DNA from: Microbacter sp. GSS18
GTDB lineage: Bacteria > Actinomycetota > Actinomycetes > Actinomycetales > Microbacteriaceae
Assembly (NCBI GenBank): GCA_029319145.1
Contig: CP119753.1
Coordinates: 1,922,001-1,986,000, forward strand
DNA: 64,000 nt
Reading direction: 5' to 3'
Below the pieces are notes generated by a model. The model was given only the letters and a program-made list of their open reading frames with translations. It was not told the DNA's origin and searched no databases. This document shows, in pieces, positions 1-9,213 of this stretch (position 1 is its first letter; every line of letters starts with the position of its first letter). The translations under genes and the position numbers were made by a program.

Positions 1-1001
1 CGGCGGATGCCGAGTACACATTCCTGAACCTGGCCGACGAGACGGCCGCGATCCCGTGGCCGATCCCGCTCGAACAGGTCCAGATCTCGGCGAAGGACCT
101 CGCCCATCCGCGGCTCGCCGACGTCGTCCCAATGCGCCCCCGCAAGCTCCTGGTGCTGGGAGCGGGCGGCCAACTGGGTCGGGCCCTGCGGGCGGAGTAC
201 GGCGACCGTCCGGGGATCGAGTACGCGTCGCGAGAGAGCATCGATCTCGCCGCGGGCGACCTCGCCGGCGCCCGGCGGTGGCGCGACTACGGCACCATCA
301 TCAACGCCGCCGCTCACACGGCCGTCGACGACGCCGAGACCCCCGAGGGCCGCGCGGCCGCATGGGCCGTCAATGTCACCGCAGTGACCGCACTCGCGCG
401 CATCGCCGCCGAGCACGGCATCACCCTCGTGCACGTCTCCAGCGACTACGTCTTCGACGGGACGAAGTCGACCGCGTATCTCGAAGGCGACCCCGTGTGC
501 CCGCTCGGGGCCTACGGCCAGACCAAGGCCGCCGGGGACGCCGTGGTCGCGACGGTCCCGCGGCACTACATCGTGCGCACCTCGTGGGTGATCGGCGACG
601 GCCGGAACTTCGTGCGCACGATGGCGGCGCTCGCGGATCGCGGTGCGAGTCCGCGGGTCGTCGACGACCAGACCGGGCGCCTGTCGTTCACGGATGACCT
701 CGCCCGCGGCGTGCGCCACCTCCTCGAGACCGGCGCCCCGTACGGCACCTACAACCTCACGAGCACGGGAGATCCGCTCACGTGGGCACAGGTCGCCCGT
801 GAGGTCTTCCGCCTCAGCGGGCACGACCCCGCGCGCGTGGTCGGGATCAGCACCGCGGAGTACGCCTCAGGGGCGATCGGGCCGGTCGCCCCGCGGCCCG
901 CGCGGAGCACGCTCGACCTGACGAAGATCATCGCCGCCGGATTCACGCCCACGCCGATGACCGAGCGCCTCGGTCGGCATCTGAAGGAGACGGACTCATG
1001 A
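1..1001 (+). CDS. bifunctional dTDP-4-dehydrorhamnose 3,5-epimerase / reductase (RmlC-RmlD fusion), 5' end missing
   Basis: The reading frame is open from base 3 and enters a RmlD domain at residue M of base 132 without a stop. The piece before it (YTFLNLADETAA, then IPWPIPLEQVQ) looks like the C-terminal tail of an RmlC cupin epimerase, so this is the end of a fused enzyme of the kind known in Microbacteriaceae. The RmlD part, about 289 residues, has the Rossmann motif GAGGQLG, a YGQTK catalytic Tyr/Lys pair and the RTSWVIG motif. It would make dTDP-L-rhamnose, the donor for cell-wall or capsule rhamnan. Its TGA overlaps the next ATG by 4 nt, so the two are probably translated together. The start lies outside the window. 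Confidence 0.85.
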   Translation, partial: ADAEYTFLNLADETAAIPWPIPLEQVQISAKDLAHPRLADVVPMRPRKLLVLGAGGQLGRALRAEYGDRPGIEYASRESIDLAAGDLAGARRWRDYGTIINAAAHTAVDDAETPEGRAAAWAVNVTAVTALARIAAEHGITLVHVSSDYVFDGTKSTAYLEGDPVCPLGAYGQTKAAGDAVVATVPRHYIVRTSWVIGDGRNFVRTMAALADRGASPRVVDDQTGRLSFTDDLARGVRHLLETGAPYGTYNLTSTGDPLTWAQVAREVFRLSGHDPARVVGISTAEYASGAIGPVAPRPARSTLDLTKIIAAGFTPTPMTERLGRHLKETDS

Positions 1002-3433
1002 CGCGAGGAACGGTGATCCTCCCCTTCGGAAGACAGTTCGCGGGCAAGACGGACTTCCTCACACGCGAGGGCTACAAGGGGCTGCGGCCCATCGACGGCA
1101 TCTCGCCGTTCACCGCGCTCGGTGCGGCCGATCCCACGCTCGCGCCGCTTGCGACTTCGGCTCGCACGAGCCCCCGGGCGGCTCTCGACGTGCGCAAGTC
1201 GCTGTCGCAGACCCTGGCCGACAGCGGAGCGGACGTCATGGTCGTCGACAACACCCCGGCGCTCCTGCGGTTGCGCCGCCACGGCGACCAGCTGTACACG
1301 CTGATCCCGGGCGAGAAGACCGACCTGATGGACATGCTGTGGAACGACGATGAGGCCGAAGCCAGGACTCGCTCGGTGAGCGTGACCGAGACGGGACTCG
1401 ATCCCGAGCTGCGGGCGGCATACCTCGCATTTGCGGACGCGTGCGTGGAGCAGTTCGGCCAGGACCGGATCGTTCTGGTGCGCTCCCATGTGCCGCGGTT
1501 CTCCGTCGCGGACGACGGGACGATCGGTCTCGCGACAGGCCGGTGGAGAGAGGCGCGCCTGCTCGACGAGTTGGACCATCTGTTCGCCTCGCACGTCGGC
1601 TGCCGCGTGTCCGACGCGGCCACGACCGTCTTCCCGACCGGGCCGGCCTGGCAGTCCTTCGGCGTGGCGGCGCGACGTCCGATCGAAGACGACCTCATCC
1701 GCATCATCGAGGATCCAGCCGGTCAGGCGCCCGCCCGGGATCTCCCGCCACCGCGAACGGAACCCTCCGCCGCCGATCTCATCGCCGACGCCGTACGCGA
1801 CGGTGTTCCGATGCCGGTCCGCCGCATCGGAACACGGCTGCGCACGAACCCTGCGACGCCGCACGATGCCGTGGCCCTCGCCTACCTCGCGCAAGCCGGT
1901 GAAATCTCCCCCCGGACGCTCGCGCGGCTCGTCAGGCGTGCTGTCCGAGACCCGAGGTCTCCGGCTGTGCAGCGCACTCGCGCGCAGTGGAGCGAATCCG
2001 CCGGCGCCTTGCGACTGCAGCTGGGCGGAGCCGATCCGCGGCCTCGGTCGTTGCGCCCGCAGATTGCACTGGCATGCCGCCCCGAAGTCACCCTCCGGCT
2101 GCTGTCGGACGGTGCCGTGCGCGTGCTGCGTTCAGAGGAGCCGACCGAGCAGGACGCGCGCGATCTCGCCGCATCGCATTCTCCCGTTTCTCTGCGGGAG
2201 CTGCCGGGCGTTCTGCGGTCTTGGCCGTACTACCTCGAGCGCGGTCGACGTGGGGTGACCGCTGCGGTGTGCGTCGAGGTCTCGGGTGCCGCTGAGCTGG
2301 CGGACAGCTGCGCCTGGCTTCCATGGCGCACGATCCTGCAGGAAGAGAACGTGACGTTCGCCGTGGGAAGACGCGCGGCCTCCGAACCCGACCGGGTGCA
2401 GGATGTCACGGCCCGCACCGACCTTCGCTTCCTCTTCGACCCCCAGTCGCGCATCGGCACCGTCGGGGGCGGACTGATGGATCAGATCACGCACGTCGCC
2501 CTCTACGAGACAGCCTGCGCGCCCATCGGCGCGCAGGCTTACTACGACGACTTCCGGTACACGTGGTGGCGTGCGCACAACGGCTTCGAGGCGGATCGCC
2601 TCGCACCGGAGGTCGGCGACCGACGGATCACGCGCCGGATCTCACTGTCCTTGACCGAACGGTTCCGCGCGGAGGTGGACAGTCGTCCCTACCTCCCGTG
2701 GGTCTACAGCCAGTCCCGAGCGTGGCACTCACTCGGTCTGCGTGACGCCGTCTTCGTCGCCCGCGACGATCCGAACTCCCGCCGTCTGCGCGAACAGCCT
2801 GTCGAATTCGCGCTCCATGTCTACTCCGACCTGGAGTCTTTCCACGACCTCGTCGAGCGGCCGCCAGGCGCGGTCACGATCTTCACCACGCAGGATCGCA
2901 TGCCGATCGATGAGCCGAGCGCAGACAAGATCCGATCGGTCTTCCGTTTCGACACACTACTCGAGCATGAGACACCACCGGCCGGCGTTGCGGCGATGGC
3001 GGAGCGACTGCAGAGCAGCCGGTACATCGCGCTACACGTCCGGCGCGGAGATTTCCTCCATGACCACTTCGACGTGGACGGGTGGCACGGGACCTCCGGC
3101 CACTACGCGACAGCCATCGACACGATCCTCCGTGAAGCCGATGAGGATGGGACGAGTGAATCCGTGAACGTGGCCGTGTTCTCCGACGACCTGGCTCATG
3201 TCGCAAACAACACCTCGGAGTTCGGTCTCGACAAGATCAGCGGAGACGTCGTATTCGTCGCGGGAAACAGCAACTACGACTCGATCTGGGACTCGTACCT
3301 GATGTCGCTGTGCCCGGTCGTCATCGGATCGGTCGGGTCGTTCGCGGCCACGACGTCGCTGCTGGCCGATGCCCCGAGCACATTCATCCGATCAACCCCG
3401 GGAGGGGTCGAAGTGCTCTGGCAGCGCACGTAG
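998..3433 (+). CDS. large polysaccharide-biosynthesis protein with C-terminal GT11-like (fucosyltransferase) domain
   Basis: 811 residues, ATG preceded by GAAGGAG. The last 170 residues resemble alpha-1,2-fucosyltransferase-like GT11 enzymes: HVRRGD at about residues 679-684 (the nucleotide-sugar binding motif), FSDD at about 728, and an acidic DSYLMSLCP-type motif near 765 followed by the GSVGSFAATTSLLA loop. The N-terminal 250 residues (FGRQFAGKTDFL, then DVMVVDNTPALLRL) resemble DUF6270-type proteins found in surface-glycan clusters, but I am not sure of this. The middle 250 residues match nothing I know. No signal peptide or membrane segment is seen, so it is probably cytoplasmic. It follows the rhamnose gene with a 4-nt overlap and lies next to GtrA and GT2 genes, so a role in a surface glycan is likely. 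The substrate is unknown. Confidence 0.55.
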   Translation: MTRGTVILPFGRQFAGKTDFLTREGYKGLRPIDGISPFTALGAADPTLAPLATSARTSPRAALDVRKSLSQTLADSGADVMVVDNTPALLRLRRHGDQLYTLIPGEKTDLMDMLWNDDEAEARTRSVSVTETGLDPELRAAYLAFADACVEQFGQDRIVLVRSHVPRFSVADDGTIGLATGRWREARLLDELDHLFASHVGCRVSDAATTVFPTGPAWQSFGVAARRPIEDDLIRIIEDPAGQAPARDLPPPRTEPSAADLIADAVRDGVPMPVRRIGTRLRTNPATPHDAVALAYLAQAGEISPRTLARLVRRAVRDPRSPAVQRTRAQWSESAGALRLQLGGADPRPRSLRPQIALACRPEVTLRLLSDGAVRVLRSEEPTEQDARDLAASHSPVSLRELPGVLRSWPYYLERGRRGVTAAVCVEVSGAAELADSCAWLPWRTILQEENVTFAVGRRAASEPDRVQDVTARTDLRFLFDPQSRIGTVGGGLMDQITHVALYETACAPIGAQAYYDDFRYTWWRAHNGFEADRLAPEVGDRRITRRISLSLTERFRAEVDSRPYLPWVYSQSRAWHSLGLRDAVFVARDDPNSRRLREQPVEFALHVYSDLESFHDLVERPPGAVTIFTTQDRMPIDEPSADKIRSVFRFDTLLEHETPPAGVAAMAERLQSSRYIALHVRRGDFLHDHFDVDGWHGTSGHYATAIDTILREADEDGTSESVNVAVFSDDLAHVANNTSEFGLDKISGDVVFVAGNSNYDSIWDSYLMSLCPVVIGSVGSFAATTSLLADAPSTFIRSTPGGVEVLWQRT

Positions 3434-3444
3434 CAGCGGGGTAC

Positions 3445-3489
3445 CGGGCTCGCGTGCAGTCGAGCCCGCACCGCGAGCGAGCGGTGCGG
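3445..3489. terminator. two adjacent stem-loops between convergent genes
   Basis: CGGGCTCG pairs with CGAGCCCG around an 8-nt loop (3445-3468). Overlapping it, CCGCACCGC pairs with GCGGTGCGG around GAGCGA (3466-3489). They share three bases, so only one can form fully at a time. They lie between the convergent 811-residue gene and gtrA and probably terminate both. There is no U tract, as is usual in high-GC actinobacteria. Confidence 0.5.
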
Positions 3490-3519
3490 CGGCGATCCGG
3501 CCGCTTCACCGATCGTGCG

Positions 3520-3984
3520 CTATGCGGGCTCAGCCTGCGCCGGTTCGGGTTCGGGGCGGAAGACGAATCGGTCGTAGGTCGCGAACCGGAACACCGTCGC
3601 GACGATCTGGCCGATGAAGGTCCCGGAGATGTTGTCGGGCACAGGGCCCTCGAGACCCAGCACGTAGCGCGAGAACGCCAGACATCCCAGCTGAAGGAGG
3701 ATGGCGGTCACGTTGAACACCACGAACAGGACGTAGCGAGACCAGCGATGCGGCAGATGGCGCGACCCGAAGGTCCAGAACCGGTTCCCGATGTACGTGG
3801 CCACCGACGCGACAGCGATGGAGATGATCTTCGCGGTCAATGGGTAGTCGTACAGGACACCTTGACCCGTGACCCAGAACACGAGGATGTTGTACACCGC
3901 TGCGTCCACGAAGAAGGCGACAAGACCGACAACGAGGAACGCCGCCACCTCCTTGGTGCGGCGACCGAGCGACTCCTGGGGCAT
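3520..3984 (-). CDS. GtrA family membrane protein
   Basis: 154 residues with four hydrophobic segments (starting AAFLVVGLVAFFVDAAVYNILVF) and the family signature NRFWTFGS in the middle and FATYDRFVF near the end. GtrA proteins are thought to move polyprenyl-phosphate-linked sugars across the membrane or to partner a polyprenol-phosphate glycosyltransferase. The start at 3984 is chosen because GGAAGGAGG lies just upstream; the frame is open further upstream but that stretch is polar, arginine-rich and unlike the family. It is divergent from a GT2 enzyme of the DPM1 type, its expected partner. Confidence 0.85.
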   Translation of the reverse strand: MPQESLGRRTKEVAAFLVVGLVAFFVDAAVYNILVFWVTGQGVLYDYPLTAKIISIAVASVATYIGNRFWTFGSRHLPHRWSRYVLFVVFNVTAILLQLGCLAFSRYVLGLEGPVPDNISGTFIGQIVATVFRFATYDRFVFRPEPEPAQAEPA

Positions 3985-4017
3985 CGCCCTCCTTCCGGCC
4001 CGCCGAACGTACCGTGC

Positions 4018-4024
4018 TAGTTTA
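4018..4024. promoter_or_regulatory. candidate overlapping divergent -10 boxes (gtrA and GT2 gene)
   Basis: The 106-bp gap between two divergent genes contains TAGTTT (4018-4023) reading right and TAAACT (complement of 4019-4024) reading left. Each would put transcription starts 27-60 nt from its gene. No convincing -35 boxes were seen. Confidence 0.35.
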
Positions 4025-4089
4025 GTCGGCGGCCGCCGCCCGGATTGTCGCGGGGCCCCGGGATCTGTTGAGCGCGAGAAGGCCTGCAT

Positions 4090-5016
4090 TTGTCTCTGTC
4101 ACCCGTCATCGCCGCGATCGTGCCATGCTTCAACGAAGAGTCCTCCGTGGCTTCCGTGGTGGCGGATCTGAAGAACGCCGTGCCGGAGATCGTGGTCTAC
4201 GTCTACGACAACAACAGCACCGACGCGACACGGGATGTCGCCGAGGCCGCAGGCGCAATAGTGCGCACGGAGGATGCACGGGGCAAGGGGAACGTGATCC
4301 GGCGCGCATTCGCCGACGTCGAAGCCGACATCTACGTCATGATCGACGGCGATGACACATATGACGCCGCCGCTCTGCCGGAGATGATCCAGACGCTTCT
4401 GGACGGCCCGTACGACCATGTGCTCGGCGTGCGTCGCCAGATGACCTCCACCGCTTACCGCCCCGGGCACGAACTGGGCAACCGCGGGTTCAACTGGCTC
4501 GTGGGCAACGTCTTCGGTGCGCCCGTGAGCGACATGCTCAGCGGCTACCGTGTGATGTCGCGGCGCTTCGTCAAGAGCTTTCCGGCGGGCTCACGTGGTT
4601 TCGAGGTCGAGACCGAGCTCACGGTCCACGTCATGAGCATTCGCGCTCCCCAGACGGAGGTCGCCGTCGGCTTCAAGGACCGACCCGCGGGCAGCGAGAG
4701 CAAGCTGCGCACCTATCACGATGGCCTGCGCATCCTGGGTCTCGTCGTGCAGCTCGTGCGCCATGAGAGGCCGCTGCTGTTCTACGGACTCATCGGATCG
4801 CTGCTGCTGGTCATCGCGGTGCTCTTCGGGATCCCCATCGTGACCGAGTTCATCGAAACGGGCCTCGTCCCCCGCGTGCCGACCACCGTGCTCGCGACAG
4901 GAATCGGCGTGTTCGGAGCCCTGTCGATCGTCATCGGGCTCGTGCTCGACGGCGTGCTGCGCGCACGCCGCGAGATGAGCCGGCTCATGTACCTCGCACT
5001 CAGCGCGCCGAGCTGA
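4090..5016 (+). CDS. GT2 family glycosyltransferase (polyprenol-phosphate sugar synthase type)
   Basis: 308 residues. The GT-A fold is clear: IVPCFNEE near residue 10, DNNSTD for the nucleotide, and DGDDTY holding the metal-binding DxD. Two C-terminal membrane helices (LLFYGLIGSLLLVIAVLF and TTVLATGIGVFGALSIVIGLVL) mark the membrane-anchored DPM1/DPG-synthase subgroup that loads a sugar onto a polyprenyl phosphate. The start is TTG at 4090, with GAGAAGG upstream; later starts would remove the first beta strand. It overlaps the next gene by one base (TGATG), so the two form one unit, and it is divergent from gtrA. The sugar cannot be told from sequence. Confidence 0.85.
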   Translation: MSLSPVIAAIVPCFNEESSVASVVADLKNAVPEIVVYVYDNNSTDATRDVAEAAGAIVRTEDARGKGNVIRRAFADVEADIYVMIDGDDTYDAAALPEMIQTLLDGPYDHVLGVRRQMTSTAYRPGHELGNRGFNWLVGNVFGAPVSDMLSGYRVMSRRFVKSFPAGSRGFEVETELTVHVMSIRAPQTEVAVGFKDRPAGSESKLRTYHDGLRILGLVVQLVRHERPLLFYGLIGSLLLVIAVLFGIPIVTEFIETGLVPRVPTTVLATGIGVFGALSIVIGLVLDGVLRARREMSRLMYLALSAPS

Positions 5017-7055
5017 TGGTGAGCGCTGCTTCGCCGAGCCCCGGAGAACACGTCGGCCCGCACTCGGTGGACCGCGAGACGCACCGTTCCCCTCAGACCG
5101 GCCACACCGCCGGCGAGGGCGACGCGCGCACCTCGTGGACCTCCGGAATCGCGCAGTGGGTCATCGCTGCGGTGGGAGCATGGTTCGTCGTCCTGGCTCT
5201 GGCGACCGGCACGTCACCCGGTTCGATCTTCGAGCGCGTCGACTCATCTGCGGTCGTGGCGGGTGCGGCTTTCGTCGGCGTCGCGCTCTTGGGCAAGCTC
5301 GCTCTGTGGTCCACCCCACGCGCAATATGGGCGTGGGCGATTCCGCTGGGCATGACGCTGGGGCTTTCCCACGTCGCAGGCATCTCGCTGATGCGGTCGC
5401 AAGCCGACTTGGCGCTCTTCTCCCCCAGTCAGCCGCCTGCCGAGCTACTGTGGTCCGCTGCACAGTTCATCGGCACGGCGACCGCAGCAACGTGGCTGAT
5501 CGCGCTCGCACTACGGCTCATCGAGCAGCGTGCGCCTGCCTCGCCTGCTCCCGACTCCCCGTCGGAGCCGTCCACGCAGGGGTCGATCGATCGGTTCTTC
5601 CTGCGGCTCCGCGAGGGTCGTATCGGGGCTTTCGCGTGGGTGTTCGCCGCCATCGTGCTCGCTCGTGTTCCATATCTCATCCTGTGGTGGCCGGGGATCA
5701 TGCCGTTCGATTCCCTCCGGCCTTTCTCCTACGCAGAGACGGGGGTCTGGGAGCAGCTCGACCCCATCGGGCACTCATTCCTCATCGTGGGCGCGAACGG
5801 GCTCGCGAACAGCCTCGGGTGGGGGGACAGCGGGGGTGTCGCGATCGGCGCGATCGTGCAGCTCGCCACGAACTCTGCGGCGTTCGCCTTCATGCTCACG
5901 CGAGTGGCGGCATGGGGCGTTCCCGGGCGCCTCTGGGCGGTGATGGCGGGCTGGGTGGCCCTCCTCCCGACGTTCGGGGTCTTCTCGGTGACCGTCGTCA
6001 AGGACGTCCCGTTCACCACGGCCTTCGTGGTGTTTCTGACCTGCTTCGGGGAACTGATCCTCGGCCGGTCCCGCGACGCAGGCAATCGCCTGTGGCCGTG
6101 GATCGGCCTCGCCGCCTCAGGTGTTGCGATGTTCGCACTGCGCAACAACGGGATCATCGTCCTCGTCGCGTCGTTCGTCGCCCTCGCCATCGTGCTCCGA
6201 CGCCAGTGGAGGCACCTGCTCGGCGCTGTCGCCGTCTGCGCAGTCGCCTTCGGGCTGTACGCCGGACCGCTCATGTGGGCGGTCGACGCCCTGCCGACGC
6301 GGTCGACCGAGACGTGGTCCGTCCCGCTTCAGCAGATCGCTCGGATCGCCCAAGATCACCCCGATTCTCTCAGCGCCGAAGACCGCGCGTTCATCGGCGA
6401 GCTGTTCCCGAACTGGACACTTGCCGACATCGGCGAGCAGTACCGGCCGGGGATCTCCGATCCGATCAAGGACGAGGCGAGCCGATGGTGGGAGGCCCAC
6501 AGCACGACGGATGTGCTGTCGAACTGGCTGCGCCTGATGCGCGAGTACCCGCTGTCCGCGGTGACCGCGACTCTCGCCAACACCGTCGGCTACTGGTCCC
6601 CCAGCGCTCAGCCGTGGTACGGACACGGACTCACGATCGCATCCAGGAATGACGTTCGCGGCATCCACCTCGACATTCCCTATGGGCCCGTCGACGTCGG
6701 GGTGCGCGGCGCGATCGAACGCCATGAGCTGCTCGGAGAAACTCTGCGGCAGACTCCGATCCTCGGCATCGCACTCGCTCCCGGCCTGGTGACATGGCTG
6801 TGGGTCGTGGCGGCGATCGGCGTCATCCGAAAGCGGGATGTCCGGACACTCGTCTGGTTCGTCGCCCCGGCGATGCTCCTGCTCACGGTGCTCGCGGGCC
6901 CGGTCTCGGGAAGCATGCGCTATGCGCTGCCCTTCTTCGCCGCTCTCCCCCTCGCATGGGCCATCGCCGTCACCGCGCGCCGACGTGCGCGCGACGTCAC
7001 GCCTCCGGAAGCAGCTGCCGGTGACGCCGAGAGCGTGGGACCGCTGAACGGGTAG
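5016..7055 (+). CDS. polytopic membrane protein, DUF6020-like
   Basis: 679 residues with a polar N-terminal 45 residues and about a dozen hydrophobic segments. The stretch PYLILWWPGIMPFDSLR followed by DPIGHSFL, and later VTVVKDVPF, matches what I remember of the DUF6020 family. These are large membrane proteins of unknown activity found beside glycosyltransferases, and their layout (an acidic loop after the first helix block and a soluble domain before the last helices) recalls GT-C glycosyltransferases. Being translationally coupled to the GT2 gene, it may transfer the lipid-linked sugar made by that enzyme. That role is inference. Confidence 0.6.
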   Translation: MVSAASPSPGEHVGPHSVDRETHRSPQTGHTAGEGDARTSWTSGIAQWVIAAVGAWFVVLALATGTSPGSIFERVDSSAVVAGAAFVGVALLGKLALWSTPRAIWAWAIPLGMTLGLSHVAGISLMRSQADLALFSPSQPPAELLWSAAQFIGTATAATWLIALALRLIEQRAPASPAPDSPSEPSTQGSIDRFFLRLREGRIGAFAWVFAAIVLARVPYLILWWPGIMPFDSLRPFSYAETGVWEQLDPIGHSFLIVGANGLANSLGWGDSGGVAIGAIVQLATNSAAFAFMLTRVAAWGVPGRLWAVMAGWVALLPTFGVFSVTVVKDVPFTTAFVVFLTCFGELILGRSRDAGNRLWPWIGLAASGVAMFALRNNGIIVLVASFVALAIVLRRQWRHLLGAVAVCAVAFGLYAGPLMWAVDALPTRSTETWSVPLQQIARIAQDHPDSLSAEDRAFIGELFPNWTLADIGEQYRPGISDPIKDEASRWWEAHSTTDVLSNWLRLMREYPLSAVTATLANTVGYWSPSAQPWYGHGLTIASRNDVRGIHLDIPYGPVDVGVRGAIERHELLGETLRQTPILGIALAPGLVTWLWVVAAIGVIRKRDVRTLVWFVAPAMLLLTVLAGPVSGSMRYALPFFAALPLAWAIAVTARRRARDVTPPEAAAGDAESVGPLNG

Positions 7056-7199
7056 CCCCTGCTGCCTCTGGGCCTTTCAGCCGCCGGCACCGGAGGACGT
7101 CAGCCCTGCATCATCGGCGGGCCGGACGCCTCGGCCACGGGCGACGACACCGAAACTTCGGGCGCGGCGGCTGGATCGGCGCAACGCCGGGCGTGCGGC

Positions 7200-9179
7200 T
7201 CACGGGGCGAACGACACTCCTCCCGACGACGAGTCCCACGTTGCCGTCCCTCCCTCGAACTCCTGCCACGCACCACTGTCCGTGGACGTCACCGGACCCG
7301 TGGGGTAGCCCATCTCGCCGTTCTCCCAGCCCTGCGCGCGCCAGTACTCGCGGATCGGTCCGAAGGTCGCCCACGCACCCGTGGCCGCGGTCCAGTGGAT
7401 CGACCCACCCTGGAAGTTCTGATAGCACCCACCATCGACCAGGCCACACCGCAACACCCCCGACGGATACCCAAGCTCCCCGTTCTCCCAGCCCTGCTCA
7501 CGCCACGCCGAACGCACCGCACCCGACGTCGCAAACGCCTGACCCGACGGCGTCAGATGAATCGACCCACCCTGGAAGTTCTGATAGCACCCACCATCGA
7601 CCAGGCCACACCGCAACACCCCCGACGGATACCCAAGCTCCCCGTTCTCCCAGCCCTGCTCACGCCACGCCGAACGCACCGCACCCGACGTCGCAAACGC
7701 CTGACCCGACGGCGTCAGATGAATCGACCCACCCTGGAAGTTCTGATAGCACCCACCATCGACCAGGCCACACCGCAACACCCCCGACGGATACCCAAGC
7801 TCCCCGTTCTCCCAGCCCTGCTCACGCCACGCCGAACGCACCGCACCCGACGTCGCAAACGCCTGACCCGACGGCGTCAGATGAATCGACCCACCCTGGA
7901 AGTTCTGATAGCACCCACCATCGACCAGGCCACACCGCAACACCCCCGACGGATACCCAAGCTCCCCGTTCTCCCAGCCCTGCTCACGCCACGCCGAACG
8001 CACCGCACCCGACGTCGCAAACGCCTGACCCGACGGCGTCAGATGAATCGACCCACCCTGGAAGTTCTGATAGCACCCACCATCGACCAGGCCACACCGC
8101 AACACCCCCGACGGATACCCAAGCTCCCCGTTCTCCCAGCCCTGCTCACGCCACGCCGAACGCACCGCACCCGACGTCGCAAACGCCTGACCCGACGGCG
8201 TCAGATGAATCGACCCACCCTGGAAGTTCTGATAGCACCCACCATCGACCAGGCCACACCGCAACACCGATGTCGGATACCCCAACTCCCCGCTCGCGCC
8301 GCCGGCAGCTTCCCACGCCGCCGCCACCGCTCCGCTGACCGCCACCTGCGTGGACCCGAACCAATCGGTGAAGTAGTTGAAGAAGTTGCGGTTGCCGTAC
8401 GCCGAGCACCCGTCGCCGGTGCCGTAGCCCGCCCGCAGCGCCGCGCTGTTGGGCTGGTAGGGCGTGTAGTAGTACAGGTTCGCCGTCGCCTGGTTCTTCA
8501 CCGCGACGGGAGACGACCCGCACGAGCGGTCGGGGTTGTAGAGGATGTTCCACGTGTTGCCGGGCGCGTACCACGTGAAGTACTGGCTGGTTCCCGGCGG
8601 GTTCGCGTACCTCTTGAACTGCCACGCGGCGCCGTAGACCTGATTGAAGAATCCGTAGTAGCGCTCGTCGCAGGCAGAGGTGTCGGGGCAGCCCTGCCCC
8701 ATCGCGATCGTGTAGCGCCAGTCGCTCGGCCACACGTGCGTGACGAGACCCTGCTCCTTCTGGAGCGTGACGAGGATCACCTGCGGGTTGATGCCGCACG
8801 CCCGCGCGACCTTGTAGATGATGCGCGAGGCGCGCTCGCGCACCCCGCCGGAGTACGCCCCGCACATCGCGTCGGCGGTGGTGCTGCGCGAAGTGTCGTA
8901 CCAGTCCTTCAGACACGTGTAGCCGGACACGCAGTTCGGCACCCTCTCTTCGAGGAAGGCCTGGATCTGCGCCTCGGTCATCGTGCCGGAGTCGAAGAAG
9001 ACCGCGTCGCTGACGATGTTCCCAGCAGAGAACGCCGACAGGTCCGCGGTCTTGACGACGGCCTTCGCGGCGGTGATCCCGCCTCCGGAGGGGCCCGTCA
9101 ACGCCCCGGCCGGCGACGCGACCAGAAGCGAGACGACGAGCGCGAGGGCGCTCGTGATGACCGGGAGAACGCGACGCAT
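7200..9179 (-). CDS. secreted LGFP-repeat protein with lysozyme-like N-terminal domain
   Basis: 659 residues. Residues 1-26 form a Sec signal peptide ending ASPAGA. Residues 35-280 are a cysteine-containing extracellular domain with LQKEQGLVTH, a motif that in related proteins resembles the catalytic Glu region of lytic transglycosylases, so it may bind or cut peptidoglycan. From about residue 285 there are LGFP-type repeats, recognisable by GELGYP and by QGGSIHLTPSG; five units are identical in DNA. LGFP repeats are thought to hold proteins to the wall in mycolata, and their partner here is unknown. ATG start with no good Shine-Dalgarno; transcribed alone, next to a GT-B gene. Confidence 0.75.
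   Translation of the reverse strand: MRRVLPVITSALALVVSLLVASPAGALTGPSGGGITAAKAVVKTADLSAFSAGNIVSDAVFFDSGTMTEAQIQAFLEERVPNCVSGYTCLKDWYDTSRSTTADAMCGAYSGGVRERASRIIYKVARACGINPQVILVTLQKEQGLVTHVWPSDWRYTIAMGQGCPDTSACDERYYGFFNQVYGAAWQFKRYANPPGTSQYFTWYAPGNTWNILYNPDRSCGSSPVAVKNQATANLYYYTPYQPNSAALRAGYGTGDGCSAYGNRNFFNYFTDWFGSTQVAVSGAVAAAWEAAGGASGELGYPTSVLRCGLVDGGCYQNFQGGSIHLTPSGQAFATSGAVRSAWREQGWENGELGYPSGVLRCGLVDGGCYQNFQGGSIHLTPSGQAFATSGAVRSAWREQGWENGELGYPSGVLRCGLVDGGCYQNFQGGSIHLTPSGQAFATSGAVRSAWREQGWENGELGYPSGVLRCGLVDGGCYQNFQGGSIHLTPSGQAFATSGAVRSAWREQGWENGELGYPSGVLRCGLVDGGCYQNFQGGSIHLTPSGQAFATSGAVRSAWREQGWENGELGYPSGVLRCGLVDGGCYQNFQGGSIHWTAATGAWATFGPIREYWRAQGWENGEMGYPTGPVTSTDSGAWQEFEGGTATWDSSSGGVSFAP
7421..8230 (-). 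repeat. five perfect tandem copies of a 162-bp unit (LGFP repeats)
   Basis: The unit recurs at 7421, 7583, 7745, 7907 and 8069, each exactly 162 bp and, as far as I can read, identical. A sixth, partial copy begins at 8231 and diverges after about 37 bp. Each unit encodes 54 residues including two Cys (LRCGL, GGCYQNF). Lack of even silent changes implies very recent amplification or ongoing gene conversion; copy number may vary between strains, and the assembled number may not be exact. Confidence 0.9.
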
Positions 9180-9213
9180 GCGCGCCTCAGAGCACCGTCC
9201 GGACGAGATTCAT

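Noticed and set aside
3984..4089. Longer gtrA start at 4089
   Set aside because: It would add 35 basic residues, overlap the promoter region, and ignore the strong GGAAGGAGG before ATG 3984.
7421..8230. Direct repeats considered as a CRISPR array
   Set aside because: The units are perfect 162-bp tandem copies without spacers and are inside a coding frame.
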